Positions 25,368 to 34,535 of a DNA stretch of 64,000 nt are shown here, piece after piece. Below the pieces are notes generated by a model. The model worked only from the letters and a program-made list of their open reading frames with translations. It searched no databases and had not been told where the DNA came from. Position numbers and translations under genes: made by a program. Every line of letters begins with the position of its first letter. Position 1 is the stretch's first letter. The DNA is from Streptomyces wuyuanensis (GTDB lineage Bacteria > Actinomycetota > Actinomycetes > Streptomycetales > Streptomycetaceae): the NCBI RefSeq assembly GCF_900103455.1, contig NZ_FNHI01000006.1, positions 124,001-188,000 on the forward strand, read 5' to 3'.

Positions 25368-27151
25368 GCGGACTTCCCCTCGACCGGCCGGCCGGTGCGC
25401 TCGACGCGCGCGGTGCCTGGGAGCGCCTGCTGCGCATACGGACCGAGGCGGACGCCGAGGCCGCCGGACTTCTCCGCGACGCGCACGGGCGGCACCGGTG
25501 GACGCAGGACGCCTCCGCCGAGGCGGACCTCCTCGCCGAGCGCTATCTGCCGCTGTGCCTGGCCGGACCTCGCTTCACCTTCGCCCAACTCGGCCAGAGC
25601 CTCGACGGATTCATCGCCACCCGCAAGGGCGACGCCGACTACGTCACCGGCCCCGAGGACCGCGAACACCTGCACCGGCTGCGCGCGCTCTCCGACGCGG
25701 TGGTCGTCGGCGCCGGGACCGCCGTCGCCGACGACCCCCGGCTGACGGTCCGCGCCTGCCCCGGCCCGCACCCGGTGCGCGTCGTCCTCGACCCGCACGG
25801 CCGCGTCCCGCCGACCCGGCAGGTGTTCACCGACGGTGCGGCCCCCACCCTGTGGGTGGTGGGCGCCGGCAGTGGGCACGGGCAGGCGGACGGCGCGGCC
25901 GGCAGCGGAGTGGACGTACTGGTCCTCCCCGACTCCGCCGCGTTCGCCCCCCGCCGCCTGGTGCACGAACTCGCGCGCCGGGGACTCGGCCGGGTGCTCG
26001 TGGAGGGCGGCGGCGTGACCGTGTCCCGCTTCCTGCACGAGGGCGCCCTCGACCGGCTGTACGTCACCGTGGCGCCGGTGCTCATCGGCGACGGCGTGCC
26101 CGGTCTCGCCTTCCCCGGCCCCGACGTGATGCGGGACGCGCTCCGGCCGCCCGTGCGCCGCGCCTTCCTCGGCGAGGACACCCTCTTCGAACTCGACCTG
26201 CGCGCCCCGCAGTCCGGCGAACCATTGGACGGCGAGCACGGCGGCTCCGGGGAGGGCGGCGGCGAAGGCCAGTAGCCCGTAGGCCACGGCAGTGCTCAGT
26301 CCCTGGGCACTGCCCAGGCCCGCGGCGCCGAAGGCCCAGGCGGTGACACCCTCCCTGGGCCCCCAGCCGCCCACGTTCAGCGGCAGGGCCATCGCGAGCA
26401 GCGCCAGCACCATCAGGGGCAGCAACTCGGCGGCGGAGGCCGCCGACCCGGCGGCCCGGGCGGCGAGGAGGAACATTCCCAGGTGCCCGGCCAGCACGGC
26501 GACGGACGAGACCAGCACCGCCGGACCGTGGCGCCGGCCGAGGAACGCCACCCGTGCCTCGGCCAGCGTGCCGCGGAGCGCCCGGCCCCACCGCGAGGTG
26601 TCCGGCCCGCCCCGCCGCCGTACGGCGACGACCGCGACCAGAGCGGCCGCCACGGCGAGCACCGCGGCCGCGCCCGGTGCCGTGACGAAGTCCCGCACGG
26701 CACCCCCGGCCCGGTCCAGCGGCCCGGACGGATGCGCCACCAGCAGCACGGCACCGACGGCCACCAGGACCGCCTGACCGGCCACACGCTCGAGGACGAC
26801 CGCGCGCACCCCGCGGCCCAGGGCGCCGGCGCTGCGCCCGTGCCGCACCGCCCGGTGCACGTCACCGGCCACCCCACCGGGCAGCGCGGCGTTCAGGAAC
26901 AGCGATCGGTAGTAGGCGGCGACGGCCGCGCCGAACGCCAGCCGGATGTCCAGCGCCCGTGCCACCAGGCACCAGCGCCACGCGCTCAGCACCGTGGTGA
27001 ACAGGCCGATGCCCAGGGCGGCCAGCAGCGTGGGCGCGTCGATGCCGCGCAGCCCGTCCACGAACGCGCCCGTGCCCTGCCACCACAGCGTCGCCGCGAC
27101 CAGCGCCGCCCCGGCGAGCATGCCGAGACGCCCCCGGACCGCCCTGATCAC
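25214..27151 (-). CDS. UPF0104 / lysylphosphatidylglycerol-synthase-TM-type membrane protein
   Basis: The recognisable protein is residues 1-318 (DNA about 26200-27151): seven or eight membrane helices with CLVARALDIRLAFGAAVAAY, NAALPGGVAGDVHRAVRHG and LPLNVGGWGPREGVTAWAFG, the UPF0104 signature. Such proteins are possible lipid or polyprenyl-glycan flippases. No in-frame stop follows, so the frame runs on antisense through the whole reductase gene to 25214; that distal part (about 325 residues) looks non-natural. The GTG start overlaps the methyltransferase stop as GTGA. The domain assignment is firm; the C-terminal boundary is not. Confidence 0.65.
   Translation of the reverse strand: MIRAVRGRLGMLAGAALVAATLWWQGTGAFVDGLRGIDAPTLLAALGIGLFTTVLSAWRWCLVARALDIRLAFGAAVAAYYRSLFLNAALPGGVAGDVHRAVRHGRSAGALGRGVRAVVLERVAGQAVLVAVGAVLLVAHPSGPLDRAGGAVRDFVTAPGAAAVLAVAAALVAVVAVRRRGGPDTSRWGRALRGTLAEARVAFLGRRHGPAVLVSSVAVLAGHLGMFLLAARAAGSAASAAELLPLMVLALLAMALPLNVGGWGPREGVTAWAFGAAGLGSAQGLSTAVAYGLLAFAAALPGAAVLAVQWFAGLRGAQVEFEEGVLAEEGAAHGRPERVPHHVGAGEGETGHAVADEHRRHGDVQPVEGALVQEAGHGHAAALHEHPAESPAREFVHQAAGGERGGVGEDQYVHSAAGRAVRLPVPTAGAHHPQGGGRTVGEHLPGRRDAAVRVEDDAHRVRAGAGADRQPGVVGDGGPGADDHRVGERAQPVQVFAVLGAGDVVGVALAGGDESVEALAELGEGEARSGQAQRQIALGEEVRLGGGVLRPPVPPVRVAEKSGGLGVRLGPYAQQALPGTARVERTGRPVEGKSAHRATSPAGAAERSGASNEKYAPKESTRVASNSLPFSADAREGRPTTPVSV
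25364..26275 (+). CDS. RibD C-terminal (pyrimidine) reductase-like protein
   Basis: 303 aa. Residues 1-65 are an extension of unknown role. Residues 70-285 form the DHFR-like RibD_C fold: FAQLGQSLDGFIATRKGDA, SDAVVVGAGTAVADDPRLTVR, RVVLDPHGRVP, VLVEGGGVTVSRFL and YVTVAPVLIGDG. RibD reductases reduce the ribose of a ribosylamino-pyrimidine with NADPH, so it plausibly acts after the cyclohydrolase and deformylase. There is no deaminase domain. Translation is coupled to the creatininase gene. The last 15-20 residues lie antisense to the convergent membrane-protein gene. Confidence 0.85.
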   Translation: MSGLPLDRPAGALDARGAWERLLRIRTEADAEAAGLLRDAHGRHRWTQDASAEADLLAERYLPLCLAGPRFTFAQLGQSLDGFIATRKGDADYVTGPEDREHLHRLRALSDAVVVGAGTAVADDPRLTVRACPGPHPVRVVLDPHGRVPPTRQVFTDGAAPTLWVVGAGSGHGQADGAAGSGVDVLVLPDSAAFAPRRLVHELARRGLGRVLVEGGGVTVSRFLHEGALDRLYVTVAPVLIGDGVPGLAFPGPDVMRDALRPPVRRAFLGEDTLFELDLRAPQSGEPLDGEHGGSGEGGGEGQ

Positions 27152-28101
27152 GAGCTGCCGCCCGTCCGTCCGGGCAGCGCCAGCACATCGCTGTGATGGA
27201 CCACCACGCTCAACTCGCCTGCCTCGCAGGCCTCCAGACGCCGCCGCAGATAGGCGTCGGCGCGGGAGGCGAGGTCCGGCCGCTGCTCACACGCCGCGCC
27301 GACCCAGCCCCGCAGCCACTCCGCGGTGAGCCGTCGGGACAACCGCTCGTCGGGCGCCCGGCCGGCACCGTCCGCGGCCCCCGGGGCCGCCGCCGCGTCC
27401 GCGGAGACCCCCGCCCCGGCGCCCAGCCGCCACGGGCTGGTCTGCACCCGCACGGTCATGCCCCGGCGGGCGAAGGCGACGGATGCCGCCGCGACCGCGT
27501 CGGGCCCGAGCAGCTTGCGGCCGTGCTCCTCACGACGCTGATGGGCGTTGAAGGCGTCGGTGATCTCGGCGTCCATCGGGTCCGCGGGGGCGAGGTCCAC
27601 CCGCCCCACCACCGACAGCGCCAGCAGCGCGGGGCAGCCGGCCCCGGCGCAGGCCGCGACCAGCCCGTCCAGCTCCTCCCGGGTGAGCACGTCCAGCAGC
27701 GCGGACGCCGTCACCAGCGAGGTGCCCATGAGGCGTTCCGCCGTCAGCCGGGAGACGTCACCGCGCTCCGTCGCGACCGTGACGGGGCTGCCGTCGGCTG
27801 CCGTACGGGGCAGCCGGGTGGAGGCCAGTTCGAGCAGCCGCGGGTCGTGGTCGTGCAGGATCCAGTGCTGGCGGCCGCTCAGCCGGGGCGCCAGCCAGCG
27901 TCCCATCGAACCGGTGCCGCAGCCGAGGTCCCGGATCACCAGCGGGGCGACCCGCCCGTGCCGGTCCGCCGGAGCCGCGCCGGAACCGGGCAGACGGAGC
28001 CGCAGCGGTTCCAGGAGTTCGGGCGCGCGGGCCGCCGCGTCGGCGGCCTCCCGCAGCGCCAGCCACTCCGGCGCGTAGCGCGTGACATCGGTCGTACTCA
28101 C
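27148..28101 (-). CDS. class I SAM-dependent methyltransferase-like protein
   Basis: 317 aa. Motif I is VIRDLGCGTGSMGRWLAP (about 55-72), followed by an acidic-loop-like HDHDPRLLELA and SLVTASALLDVLTREEL as motif IV/V. An inserted Ala/Gly-rich stretch lies near residue 240. The fold is a Rossmann methyltransferase, but the substrate is unknown. GTG start overlaps the glycosyltransferase stop and its own stop overlaps the next GTG, so it is embedded in a tightly coupled operon with the PTPS homologue. Confidence 0.8.
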   Translation of the reverse strand: MSTTDVTRYAPEWLALREAADAAARAPELLEPLRLRLPGSGAAPADRHGRVAPLVIRDLGCGTGSMGRWLAPRLSGRQHWILHDHDPRLLELASTRLPRTAADGSPVTVATERGDVSRLTAERLMGTSLVTASALLDVLTREELDGLVAACAGAGCPALLALSVVGRVDLAPADPMDAEITDAFNAHQRREEHGRKLLGPDAVAAASVAFARRGMTVRVQTSPWRLGAGAGVSADAAAAPGAADGAGRAPDERLSRRLTAEWLRGWVGAACEQRPDLASRADAYLRRRLEACEAGELSVVVHHSDVLALPGRTGGSS

Positions 28102-29285
28102 ACGGCCTCCTGGGGGTTCTGCCGGAGTTGTTCCAGCGCCTTGGCCAGGCTCCGGGAGGTCGTCTCCCAGCCGGCCAGTGCGGTGCGCCGCCGTCGCGCG
28201 GCCGTCTTCGAGCGGTGCCTCTCGCCGGGCACGGCGAGCCAGCGCCGCAGCGCCGCTGCGAGCGCCGCCGGGTCGCGCGGCGGCACGAGCGTGCCGGGCA
28301 CACTGCCGTCGGGCGCCAGCCCCACAGCCTCCGGGAGCCCGCCCGCGGCCGTCGCCAGCACGGGGACACCGCGCGCGAGCGCCTCCGTGACGACCATTCC
28401 GTAGGTCTCGGTGTGCGACGCGAGCACCAGCAGGTCGGCGGCCGCGTAGCTCGCGTTCAGTTCGGGACCGGACCGGGGACCGGCGAGGCGCACCCGGTCG
28501 CCGAGGCCGTGCTCGGCGATCAGTTCCCGGAGCCGGGCGACATAGCCGGGATCGTGGCCGGTGCCGCCCACGAGGTCGCAGGTCCAGGGCAGTCCGGCGA
28601 CGGTCGCCAGCGCCTCGACCAGGAGGTGCTGGCCCTTGCGCGGGGTCACCGAGGCCACGCAGAGCAGCCGGGGGCCGTCACCGTCCCGCGCCGCACCGGG
28701 CACCGCCGGCGCGCCGGTGGCGGTGCCGGGCGCGAGCGGCGCGACATCCGCGCCGGGGACGGCGACATGCACCCGTTCCGGGTCGAGCCCGTGGTGCTCC
28801 ACGAGCCGTCCCGCCGCCCACTCGCTGGGCGCGACGACCGCCGCCGCTGCCCGCAGCGTCGTGCGCTCCGCGGCGTCCAGCTCCGCGGCCACGGCCGGGT
28901 CGAGCCCGGTCTCGTCGCCCAGCGGCAGATGCACCAGTACCGCCAGCCGCAGCCGGTCGGCCTCGGGTACGACGACGTCGGGCACACCGCACGCGACGAG
29001 GCCGTCGAGGAGGACCAGGCTGCCGTCGGCGGACTCCCGCAGCACCCGGGCCAGTTCGGCCCGCGGCACGGCACCGGGCCGCGGCCATGTGCCCGCGACG
29101 GCGTGCTCGTGGACCTGCCACCCGATCCTGGGCAGCTCACGGCACACCCGGCGGTCGTAGACGTTTCCGCCGCTCGGCGCGGCCGGGTCGTCCACGCCCC
29201 CCGGCATGACGAACCGGACGACGCGGTCCGGGGTTCCGGCGGCGGTGCCGTCCTGGGGACGCGTGCTCACGGAGCCCGCTCTCAC
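28098..29285 (-). CDS. GT4-family glycosyltransferase
   Basis: A 395-aa retaining GT-B enzyme. The C-terminal nucleotide-sugar domain shows [36 protein letters not shown] and the EX7E motif in [20 protein letters not shown]. There is no signal or membrane helix. The GTG at 29285 is chosen because it overlaps the PTPS-homologue stop as GTGA, matching the rest of the operon; another GTG at 29270 is possible. It probably glycosylates the cluster product. Confidence 0.85.
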   Translation of the reverse strand: MRAGSVSTRPQDGTAAGTPDRVVRFVMPGGVDDPAAPSGGNVYDRRVCRELPRIGWQVHEHAVAGTWPRPGAVPRAELARVLRESADGSLVLLDGLVACGVPDVVVPEADRLRLAVLVHLPLGDETGLDPAVAAELDAAERTTLRAAAAVVAPSEWAAGRLVEHHGLDPERVHVAVPGADVAPLAPGTATGAPAVPGAARDGDGPRLLCVASVTPRKGQHLLVEALATVAGLPWTCDLVGGTGHDPGYVARLRELIAEHGLGDRVRLAGPRSGPELNASYAAADLLVLASHTETYGMVVTEALARGVPVLATAAGGLPEAVGLAPDGSVPGTLVPPRDPAALAAALRRWLAVPGERHRSKTAARRRRTALAGWETTSRSLAKALEQLRQNPQEAV

Positions 29286-29680
29286 AGATCCCGCTCGTAA
29301 CTCGCCCACGCGATGTGCGACTCGTGCAGCGTGACCGACACGCCGGACAGCCCCCGCGCCCCCTCGCCCAGCGCCCCGGAGTGCACCCGGTCCGCGAGCC
29401 GGTCGGCGATGACCTTGGCGAGGAACTCGGTGGACGTGTTGATGCCGGCGAACTCGGGCACCTCGTCCAGATTGCGGTAGTTGAACTCGCCGACAACCTT
29501 GCCCAGTTCGGCGGTGGCGAGGCCGATGTCGACGACGAGACTGTCGTCGTCCAGCTCGGCACGGCGGAAGGTGGCGTCGACGAGGTACGTCGCTCCGTGC
29601 AGACGCTGCGCGGGCCCGAAGACCTCGCCGTGGAAGCTGTGAGCGATCATCAGGTGCTCACGGACGGTGACGCTGAACAA
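29282..29680 (-). CDS. 6-pyruvoyltetrahydropterin synthase homologue lacking the full zinc site
   Basis: A 132-aa T-fold protein starting at TTG 29680, which has GGGAGG at the right distance and gives [16 protein letters not shown]. His14 is retained, but the canonical CxxLHGH is AQRLHGA here (residues 24-30), so the catalytic Cys and one zinc His are gone. The S. coelicolor homologue SCO6650 has, as I recall, a solved structure without zinc and without PTPS activity but with a pterin-like pocket. It starts the coupled run PTPS homologue, glycosyltransferase, methyltransferase, UPF0104. Confidence 0.85.
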   Translation of the reverse strand: MFSVTVREHLMIAHSFHGEVFGPAQRLHGATYLVDATFRRAELDDDSLVVDIGLATAELGKVVGEFNYRNLDEVPEFAGINTSTEFLAKVIADRLADRVHSGALGEGARGLSGVSVTLHESHIAWASYERDL

Positions 29681-29910
29681 CGGCTGTGACCTCCCGGTCG
29701 TACGGCTCGGCCGCCGGCGGGCGGCCGTGTCCATCAGTACGGCCGGAGAGTACTGCGCGTTCAAAGACGCAGGTCGTTCGGATTTCCGCCGGGGACGGGG
29801 TGCTGCGTACGGGCTCGAACGGGGTGCCGAACGCCGTACGCCGGGGGTCGCCCGGCAGCTCGCGGGCACGGCGACCCGGATCCGGCCGCCCAGCGGCGAC
29901 CCGGACCCGG

Positions 29911-30891
29911 CTACGAAGCGTCGTACACCACCCGGTGGCACAGGCCCGGCAGTTCACCCGCGGCGATCCTCGCCATCGCCGACGGCAGCTCCTCGAAGGC
30001 GCATTCACCCGTGATCAGCGCGTCGAACACGGGGTCGGCGAGCAGGTCGAGCGAGAGCGCGAGACGGTCGGCGTAGCTGCGGCGGGAACGCCGGGCCTCG
30101 GCCACCCGTCCCACCTGACTGCCGCGCAGGACCAGCCGGCCGGAGTGGAAGGCCTCGCCCAGCGGCACGCTGATCCTCCGGTCGCCGTACCAGCTCAGCT
30201 CGAGCACCGTCCCCTCCGGCGCGAGCAGTTCCAGCGAGCGCGTCAGACCGGCCTCGGTGGCACTGGCGTGCACGGCGAGGTCGCAGTCGCCGAGGGCCTC
30301 CTCCGGGAGGGCGAAGTCGACCCCGAGCGCCTCGGCCAGGGCGGCCCGTGCAGGGTCCGCGTCGACCAACTGCACCCGCACGCCCGGGTACCGGGCGAGC
30401 AGCGCGGCGACGGAGCCGCCGATCATCCCGGCGCCGACGACCGCGATCCGGTCGCCCACCAGGGGCGCGGCGTCCCACAGGGCGTTCACCGCGGTCTCCA
30501 CGGTCCCCGCCAGCACCGCCCGTCCGGCGGGCACCGTGTCCGGCACCGGGGTGACCGCGCTCGCCGGAACGACGTAACGGCTCTGGTGCGGATGGAGGCA
30601 GAACACCGTCCTGCCGAGGAGCCGCGCGGGACCCTCCTCGACGACACCGACGCTGAGATAGCCGTACTTGACCGGACCGGGGAACTCGCCCTCCTGGAAC
30701 GGCGCCCGCATCGCCGCGTACTGGCTCTCCGGCACCCCGCCGCGGAAGACGAGGCTCTCCGTGCCGCGGCTCACCCCGGAGCAGAGGCTGCGCACCACCA
30801 CGTCGCCCTCGCCGGGCTCCGCCAGAAGAACATCCCGAATCTCGCCCTGACCTGGGGATTTGAGCCAGAAGGCGCGTGCGACGCGCTTCAT
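29911..30891 (-). CDS. MDR-type alcohol dehydrogenase-like oxidoreductase
   Basis: 326 aa. The N-terminal GroES-like domain has [16 protein letters not shown] and [11 protein letters not shown]. The Rossmann site is [20 protein letters not shown] near 150-170. It belongs to the short zinc-alcohol-dehydrogenase-like group related to BchC and lacks the usual structural-zinc cysteine cluster. The ATG at 30891 has GGAGG six bases from the start. A 230-bp gap separates it from the PTPS homologue, and it diverges from the CDP-alcohol phosphatidyltransferase across 49 bp. Confidence 0.85.
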   Translation of the reverse strand: MKRVARAFWLKSPGQGEIRDVLLAEPGEGDVVVRSLCSGVSRGTESLVFRGGVPESQYAAMRAPFQEGEFPGPVKYGYLSVGVVEEGPARLLGRTVFCLHPHQSRYVVPASAVTPVPDTVPAGRAVLAGTVETAVNALWDAAPLVGDRIAVVGAGMIGGSVAALLARYPGVRVQLVDADPARAALAEALGVDFALPEEALGDCDLAVHASATEAGLTRSLELLAPEGTVLELSWYGDRRISVPLGEAFHSGRLVLRGSQVGRVAEARRSRRSYADRLALSLDLLADPVFDALITGECAFEELPSAMARIAAGELPGLCHRVVYDAS

Positions 30892-30940
30892 CCACGACCT
30901 CCCTCTGAACACTCCCGCGACGGTTTACGTTCTGAAAATC

Positions 30941-31798
30941 ATGAGACCGCGCACACCGTACGCGGCACTCGTCGACTCTGTCACACGTCCGGAGGGTGGT
31001 ACCGCGGTGGCCCTGATCGGCACCTACGAGACTCGGCTGCTGCGCCCGGAGACGGCAGCGGGGGCGGGCGCGCAGACGGTCCTGCTGATCCTGCTGGACG
31101 CGGCGACCGGACTGGGCACCGCCGGCTGGCTGGCGGGCGCGGCGTTCACGGTCGCGACGTGGGCGCTGCTCACGCGTGCCCTGCACCGGTCGTGGCCGCC
31201 GAGGCCTTTCGGTCCCGCGAACGCCGTCACGCTGGTCCGGACGACGCTCGTCGGCGGGGTGACCGCGCTGGTCGCGGAGTCCTTCGCGAGCGGGCCCCGG
31301 ACCGCGGCCCTCGTCGCGCTGACGGCGGTGGCACTGGTCCTCGACGCGGTCGACGGCCAGGTCGCCCGGCGCACCGGGACGGAGTCCGCGCTGGGCGCGC
31401 GCTTCGACATGGAGGCTGACGCGTTCCTCATCCTCGTGCTCAGCGTCCACGTGGCCGGCTCGCTGGGCGCGTGGGTGCTGCTGATCGGCGCGATGCGGTA
31501 CGTGTTCGTCGCCGCGGCGCAGGCACTTCCGTGGCTCAACGGTCCGCTGCCGCCGAGCATGGCCCGCAAGACCGTGGCCGCGCTCCAGGGCATCGTCCTG
31601 CTCGTCGCCGCGGCCGGCCTCCTCCCGGTCGTGGCCGCCTGGTTGCTCGTCCTCGGCGCACTCGCCTCGCTCGTCTGGTCCTTCGGCCGCGACATCAGGG
31701 GCCTCTGGTGCGTCAGGTCCCGCGACGGCGCCCCGGTCGCGCGTACGTCCCGGCCGCGCGTCGCGGTGGTACGGGAGCGGGCGCACGAGGGGGTCTGA
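30941..31798 (+). CDS. CDP-alcohol phosphatidyltransferase family protein
   Basis: A 285-aa integral membrane enzyme. The catalytic signature DG-x2-AR-x8-G-x3-D-x3-D is complete: DAVDGQVARRTG followed by GARFDMEAD (residues 135-160). About six helices surround it. It would transfer a phosphatidyl or related group from a CDP-linked donor to an alcohol acceptor; the acceptor is unknown. The ATG at 30941 is used here; a GTG at 31007 with GGAGGG upstream is an alternative. It is divergent from the MDR gene and ends before a strong terminator. Confidence 0.85.
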   Translation: MRPRTPYAALVDSVTRPEGGTAVALIGTYETRLLRPETAAGAGAQTVLLILLDAATGLGTAGWLAGAAFTVATWALLTRALHRSWPPRPFGPANAVTLVRTTLVGGVTALVAESFASGPRTAALVALTAVALVLDAVDGQVARRTGTESALGARFDMEADAFLILVLSVHVAGSLGAWVLLIGAMRYVFVAAAQALPWLNGPLPPSMARKTVAALQGIVLLVAAAGLLPVVAAWLLVLGALASLVWSFGRDIRGLWCVRSRDGAPVARTSRPRVAVVRERAHEGV

Positions 31799-32191
31799 CC
31801 CGCCGGCCGAGGCGAAGGTGTGGCGGGCGCGGGGGGCCCGCCACCGTCCCGGCCGGTGCGGCGAGGGCCCCGGCCGGGGACGGCCGGGGCCCTTCGCATG
31901 GCGGGGTGCGGAGCTGCCGGGGCGGCAGCGGGGGTGCGGGCGCCGGGCCGAGGGGTGGGACGGACGCGGGCGGCCGGGCGGCCGAGCGGCGGGGCGTGGG
32001 GTGCGTGGCGGGTACGGAGTCGCCGAGGACGCAGCGCGGGCGCCGGCGCGAGGGGCGGACGGACGTGCATGGGCGGCCGGGCATGGGGTGCGTGGGGAGC
32101 GGCAGACGTCGGGCATGGTGGGTACTCGTCAGGCACGGCAGGCGGCCGGCTCGTCGGCGGGGCTCACCCCGTCCGGGCGCGCGAAGTCCTC
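31799..32191. other. intergenic region between convergent genes
   Basis: A terminator occupies 31865-31892. The remaining 300 bp are G-rich with a loose duplication of ATGGGGTGCGTGG-like sequence near 31995 and 32083. No gene is supported. Confidence 0.6.
31865..31892. terminator. GC-rich hairpin terminator
   Basis: GGGCCCCGGCC pairs with GGCCGGGGCCC, followed by TTCG on the plus strand, 67 bp after the phosphatidyltransferase gene. Confidence 0.8.
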
Positions 32192-34003
32192 TCAGCGCCC
32201 CGTCGCCGCCGACGCCGCTCCCGGTCGGTCCCCGTACGCGGCGAGGAACCGGTCGCGGAAAGCGTCCATCCGCCAGACCGGCGCGTCCGGGCCGGGCTTG
32301 AGACCGGGGTGCCAGTCCCAGTCGGAGAGGCGGTCCAGCACGGCCGGGTCGCGGGCGAGGATGGTGACGGGAACGTCCCGGCCGAGCTTGTCCTCCGTGA
32401 CCGTTGACACGGGCTGGTGGTCGCCGAGGAACACCAGCACGGTGTTCTCGTCGCCGTACTTCTCCACGTACGTGATGAGGCTCGTCAGCGAGTACTCGAT
32501 CGCACGCCGGTACTCCGTGCGGACCTGCGCCGGGTCCTTCCAGACCTCCTCGGGGTCCTTGCCCTCCTCCTTGACGGCGTCGTAGACGGACCCGTCACCG
32601 ATCTCGTCCCAGCCGAGCGTCCTCGGGATCGGCGCCCACGGATTGTGGCTCGACGCGAGGATGATCTCCGCCATCATCGGTCCGCGGCCCGGCCTTCCGT
32701 GCTCCAGCCGCTCGAAAGCGGAGAGGCTGTACTGGTCCGGCACCGGAGTCCAGCTGAACTTCGGCCCCTTGTAGCCCATGGTGCGCGAGTCGTACACGTG
32801 GTCGAGGCCGTAGAACTTCCCTTCCGGCCAGGACCGTGTGACGCCGGGCATGATGCCGACCGTCCGCCAGGCCCCCGTCTTCCGGAACGCACTGGTGAGC
32901 GTCATCCGGTCGCCGGAGGTGAGGTTGCGGTACCGCTGCTGGTTCTTTATCCACAGGCCCGAGTTGAAGGTCGAGTGCGCCAGCCAGCTCCCGCCGCCGT
33001 ACGTCGGCGACGTGAGGAACGCGCTCCGGGAGGACCAGCCGGCCGCTCGCAGCCGGCGGTCCCCGTCCGCGAGCAGCGCGGAGACCCGCGGCCCCATCTC
33101 CGGGTCCTGGACCGCGCTTCGCCCGTAGCTCTCGATGAAGGCGAAGAGGACGTCCTTGCCGCGCAGTCCGGTGAGCAGCCGGTCGGCGGGTACGTCGGCG
33201 AAGTCGTCGTCGGCGGACTCCCGGGCGAACTCCTCCTTGTCCCGCAGCCCGGCGCGCACCTGCTGCACCCGGTCCTGGAGGAACTCGGCCGAACTGCCGG
33301 ACGCAACGGGCACGGCCGTGTTCCGCACCCCCAGCGCGGCGCACACGACCCACACGGTCCCGAGCACGAGCGTGCCTGTCGCCGCCGCGGCACCGTGTCC
33401 GGCCAGAACGCGGTTCAGCCGTACGGCAGCCCACGCCGTGAGGACGAGCAGCAGGATCACGAGGACGACGACCCCGATCACAACGCCGATCGCGCCGGCC
33501 GGACCCATGGAGTCCCGGAGGAACGACTGACCGTCGTCGAGGAGGATCCAGTCGAGCACGAGGTCGAACGGTCGCTTGTAGACGGCGTCGAACCCGATGT
33601 CGAGCAGCTTGACTACGACCATCAGGCCCAGTGCCGTCCCGGCGGTCGCCGGGACGAGGCGCCTCACCCGGCCGGTCCGGCCCGGTCCCAGGAGGAGCAG
33701 CGCGGCGACGGCCCAGATCCCCTCACCCGGCAGGCGGAGGAACATCGGCGCCGTGAGATGCCCGACCTTGTTCGGCAGGAGCAGCGCGGCGAGGACGAGC
33801 AGGACGGCCAGGGTGGTTGTGCCGTGGCGGACCACGCGCGCCGCGACCGGGTGACGGCCACGCCACCCCACGCTTCCGGCCGTCGCCGGCCGGTCCTTGC
33901 ACTCATCGCCCTGGGTCTGGATCTGGGGCCGGAGCTCGGTGTCGGTCCGGGCGTTCGCGTCAGCGGCGCCGTCGGCCGGGGCACCCCCGGCGTCGTCGCT
34001 CAT
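32192..34003 (-). CDS. LTA synthase-like membrane sulfatase/phosphoglycerol transferase
   Basis: About 603 aa. Five N-terminal membrane helices (residues about 50-235) precede an extracytoplasmic alkaline-phosphatase-fold domain. Motifs include VLFAFIESYGRS, SPTYGGGSWLAHSTFNSG, YDSRTMGYKGPKFSW and the metal-binding VFLGDHQPVS. LTA synthases use this fold to move phosphoglycerol or phosphoethanolamine onto envelope polymers. The start is uncertain: ATG 34003 gives MSDDAGGAP with a hydrophilic leader, and ATG 34237 would add 78 low-complexity residues. It ends facing the CDP-alcohol phosphatidyltransferase, whose product could be related. Confidence 0.8.
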   Translation of the reverse strand: MSDDAGGAPADGAADANARTDTELRPQIQTQGDECKDRPATAGSVGWRGRHPVAARVVRHGTTTLAVLLVLAALLLPNKVGHLTAPMFLRLPGEGIWAVAALLLLGPGRTGRVRRLVPATAGTALGLMVVVKLLDIGFDAVYKRPFDLVLDWILLDDGQSFLRDSMGPAGAIGVVIGVVVLVILLLVLTAWAAVRLNRVLAGHGAAAATGTLVLGTVWVVCAALGVRNTAVPVASGSSAEFLQDRVQQVRAGLRDKEEFARESADDDFADVPADRLLTGLRGKDVLFAFIESYGRSAVQDPEMGPRVSALLADGDRRLRAAGWSSRSAFLTSPTYGGGSWLAHSTFNSGLWIKNQQRYRNLTSGDRMTLTSAFRKTGAWRTVGIMPGVTRSWPEGKFYGLDHVYDSRTMGYKGPKFSWTPVPDQYSLSAFERLEHGRPGRGPMMAEIILASSHNPWAPIPRTLGWDEIGDGSVYDAVKEEGKDPEEVWKDPAQVRTEYRRAIEYSLTSLITYVEKYGDENTVLVFLGDHQPVSTVTEDKLGRDVPVTILARDPAVLDRLSDWDWHPGLKPGPDAPVWRMDAFRDRFLAAYGDRPGAASAATGR

Positions 34004-34410
34004 GACGCCCTGACCGGCACCCGCCCCGTGCTCCCCCTGCTCTGCCTCGGCACCGCCGTCCGGGCGGCCTGCCGAGGGACCGCCTCGGGAGCCGTCGGGC
34101 ACCGGCCGGTCGTCGGCATCCGTGCCGCCGTGCGTCCCGGTTTCCACGGCCGGAGCCGTGGCCTGGGCCGGCAGGCGGCTTGAGCGTGTCCAGAGCGCCA
34201 CCCGAAGGTCCTTCCGCGCAGGGCCGTTGATCGGCATGACGACAGGGCCGTCATGCCCGCGACTACCTGTACGGCCCGCCGACGGGTTCAGTTCAAGCGC
34301 CGGGTCCGCCCGCCGATGACATCGCGATCGCCCGGTCCGCGGCAACTCCCGATGCGTTCGCGGCCCCGGCGGCGACCAGGGGCATGGGAGGGAGCCCACG
34401 GGCCACCGGC

Positions 34411-34454
34411 CCGGTACGGCACGGCACCGCTCGGGCGCTGGCGCTCCGACGCCG
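34411..34454. repeat. 44-bp direct repeat, copy 1
   Basis: Begins CCGGTACGGCACGGCACCGC. It is identical to copy 2 except for one base. Confidence 0.9.
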
Positions 34455-34491
34455 GCCACGGGTACGGGCCACCTGCTCGGTACGGCCCGGC

Positions 34492-34535
34492 CCGGTACGG
34501 CACGGCACCGCTCGGGCACTGGCGCTCCGACGCCG
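34492..34535. repeat. 44-bp direct repeat, copy 2
   Basis: 43 of 44 bases match copy 1, which starts 81 bp upstream. The spacer also contains a partial GGTACGG unit. Confidence 0.9.
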
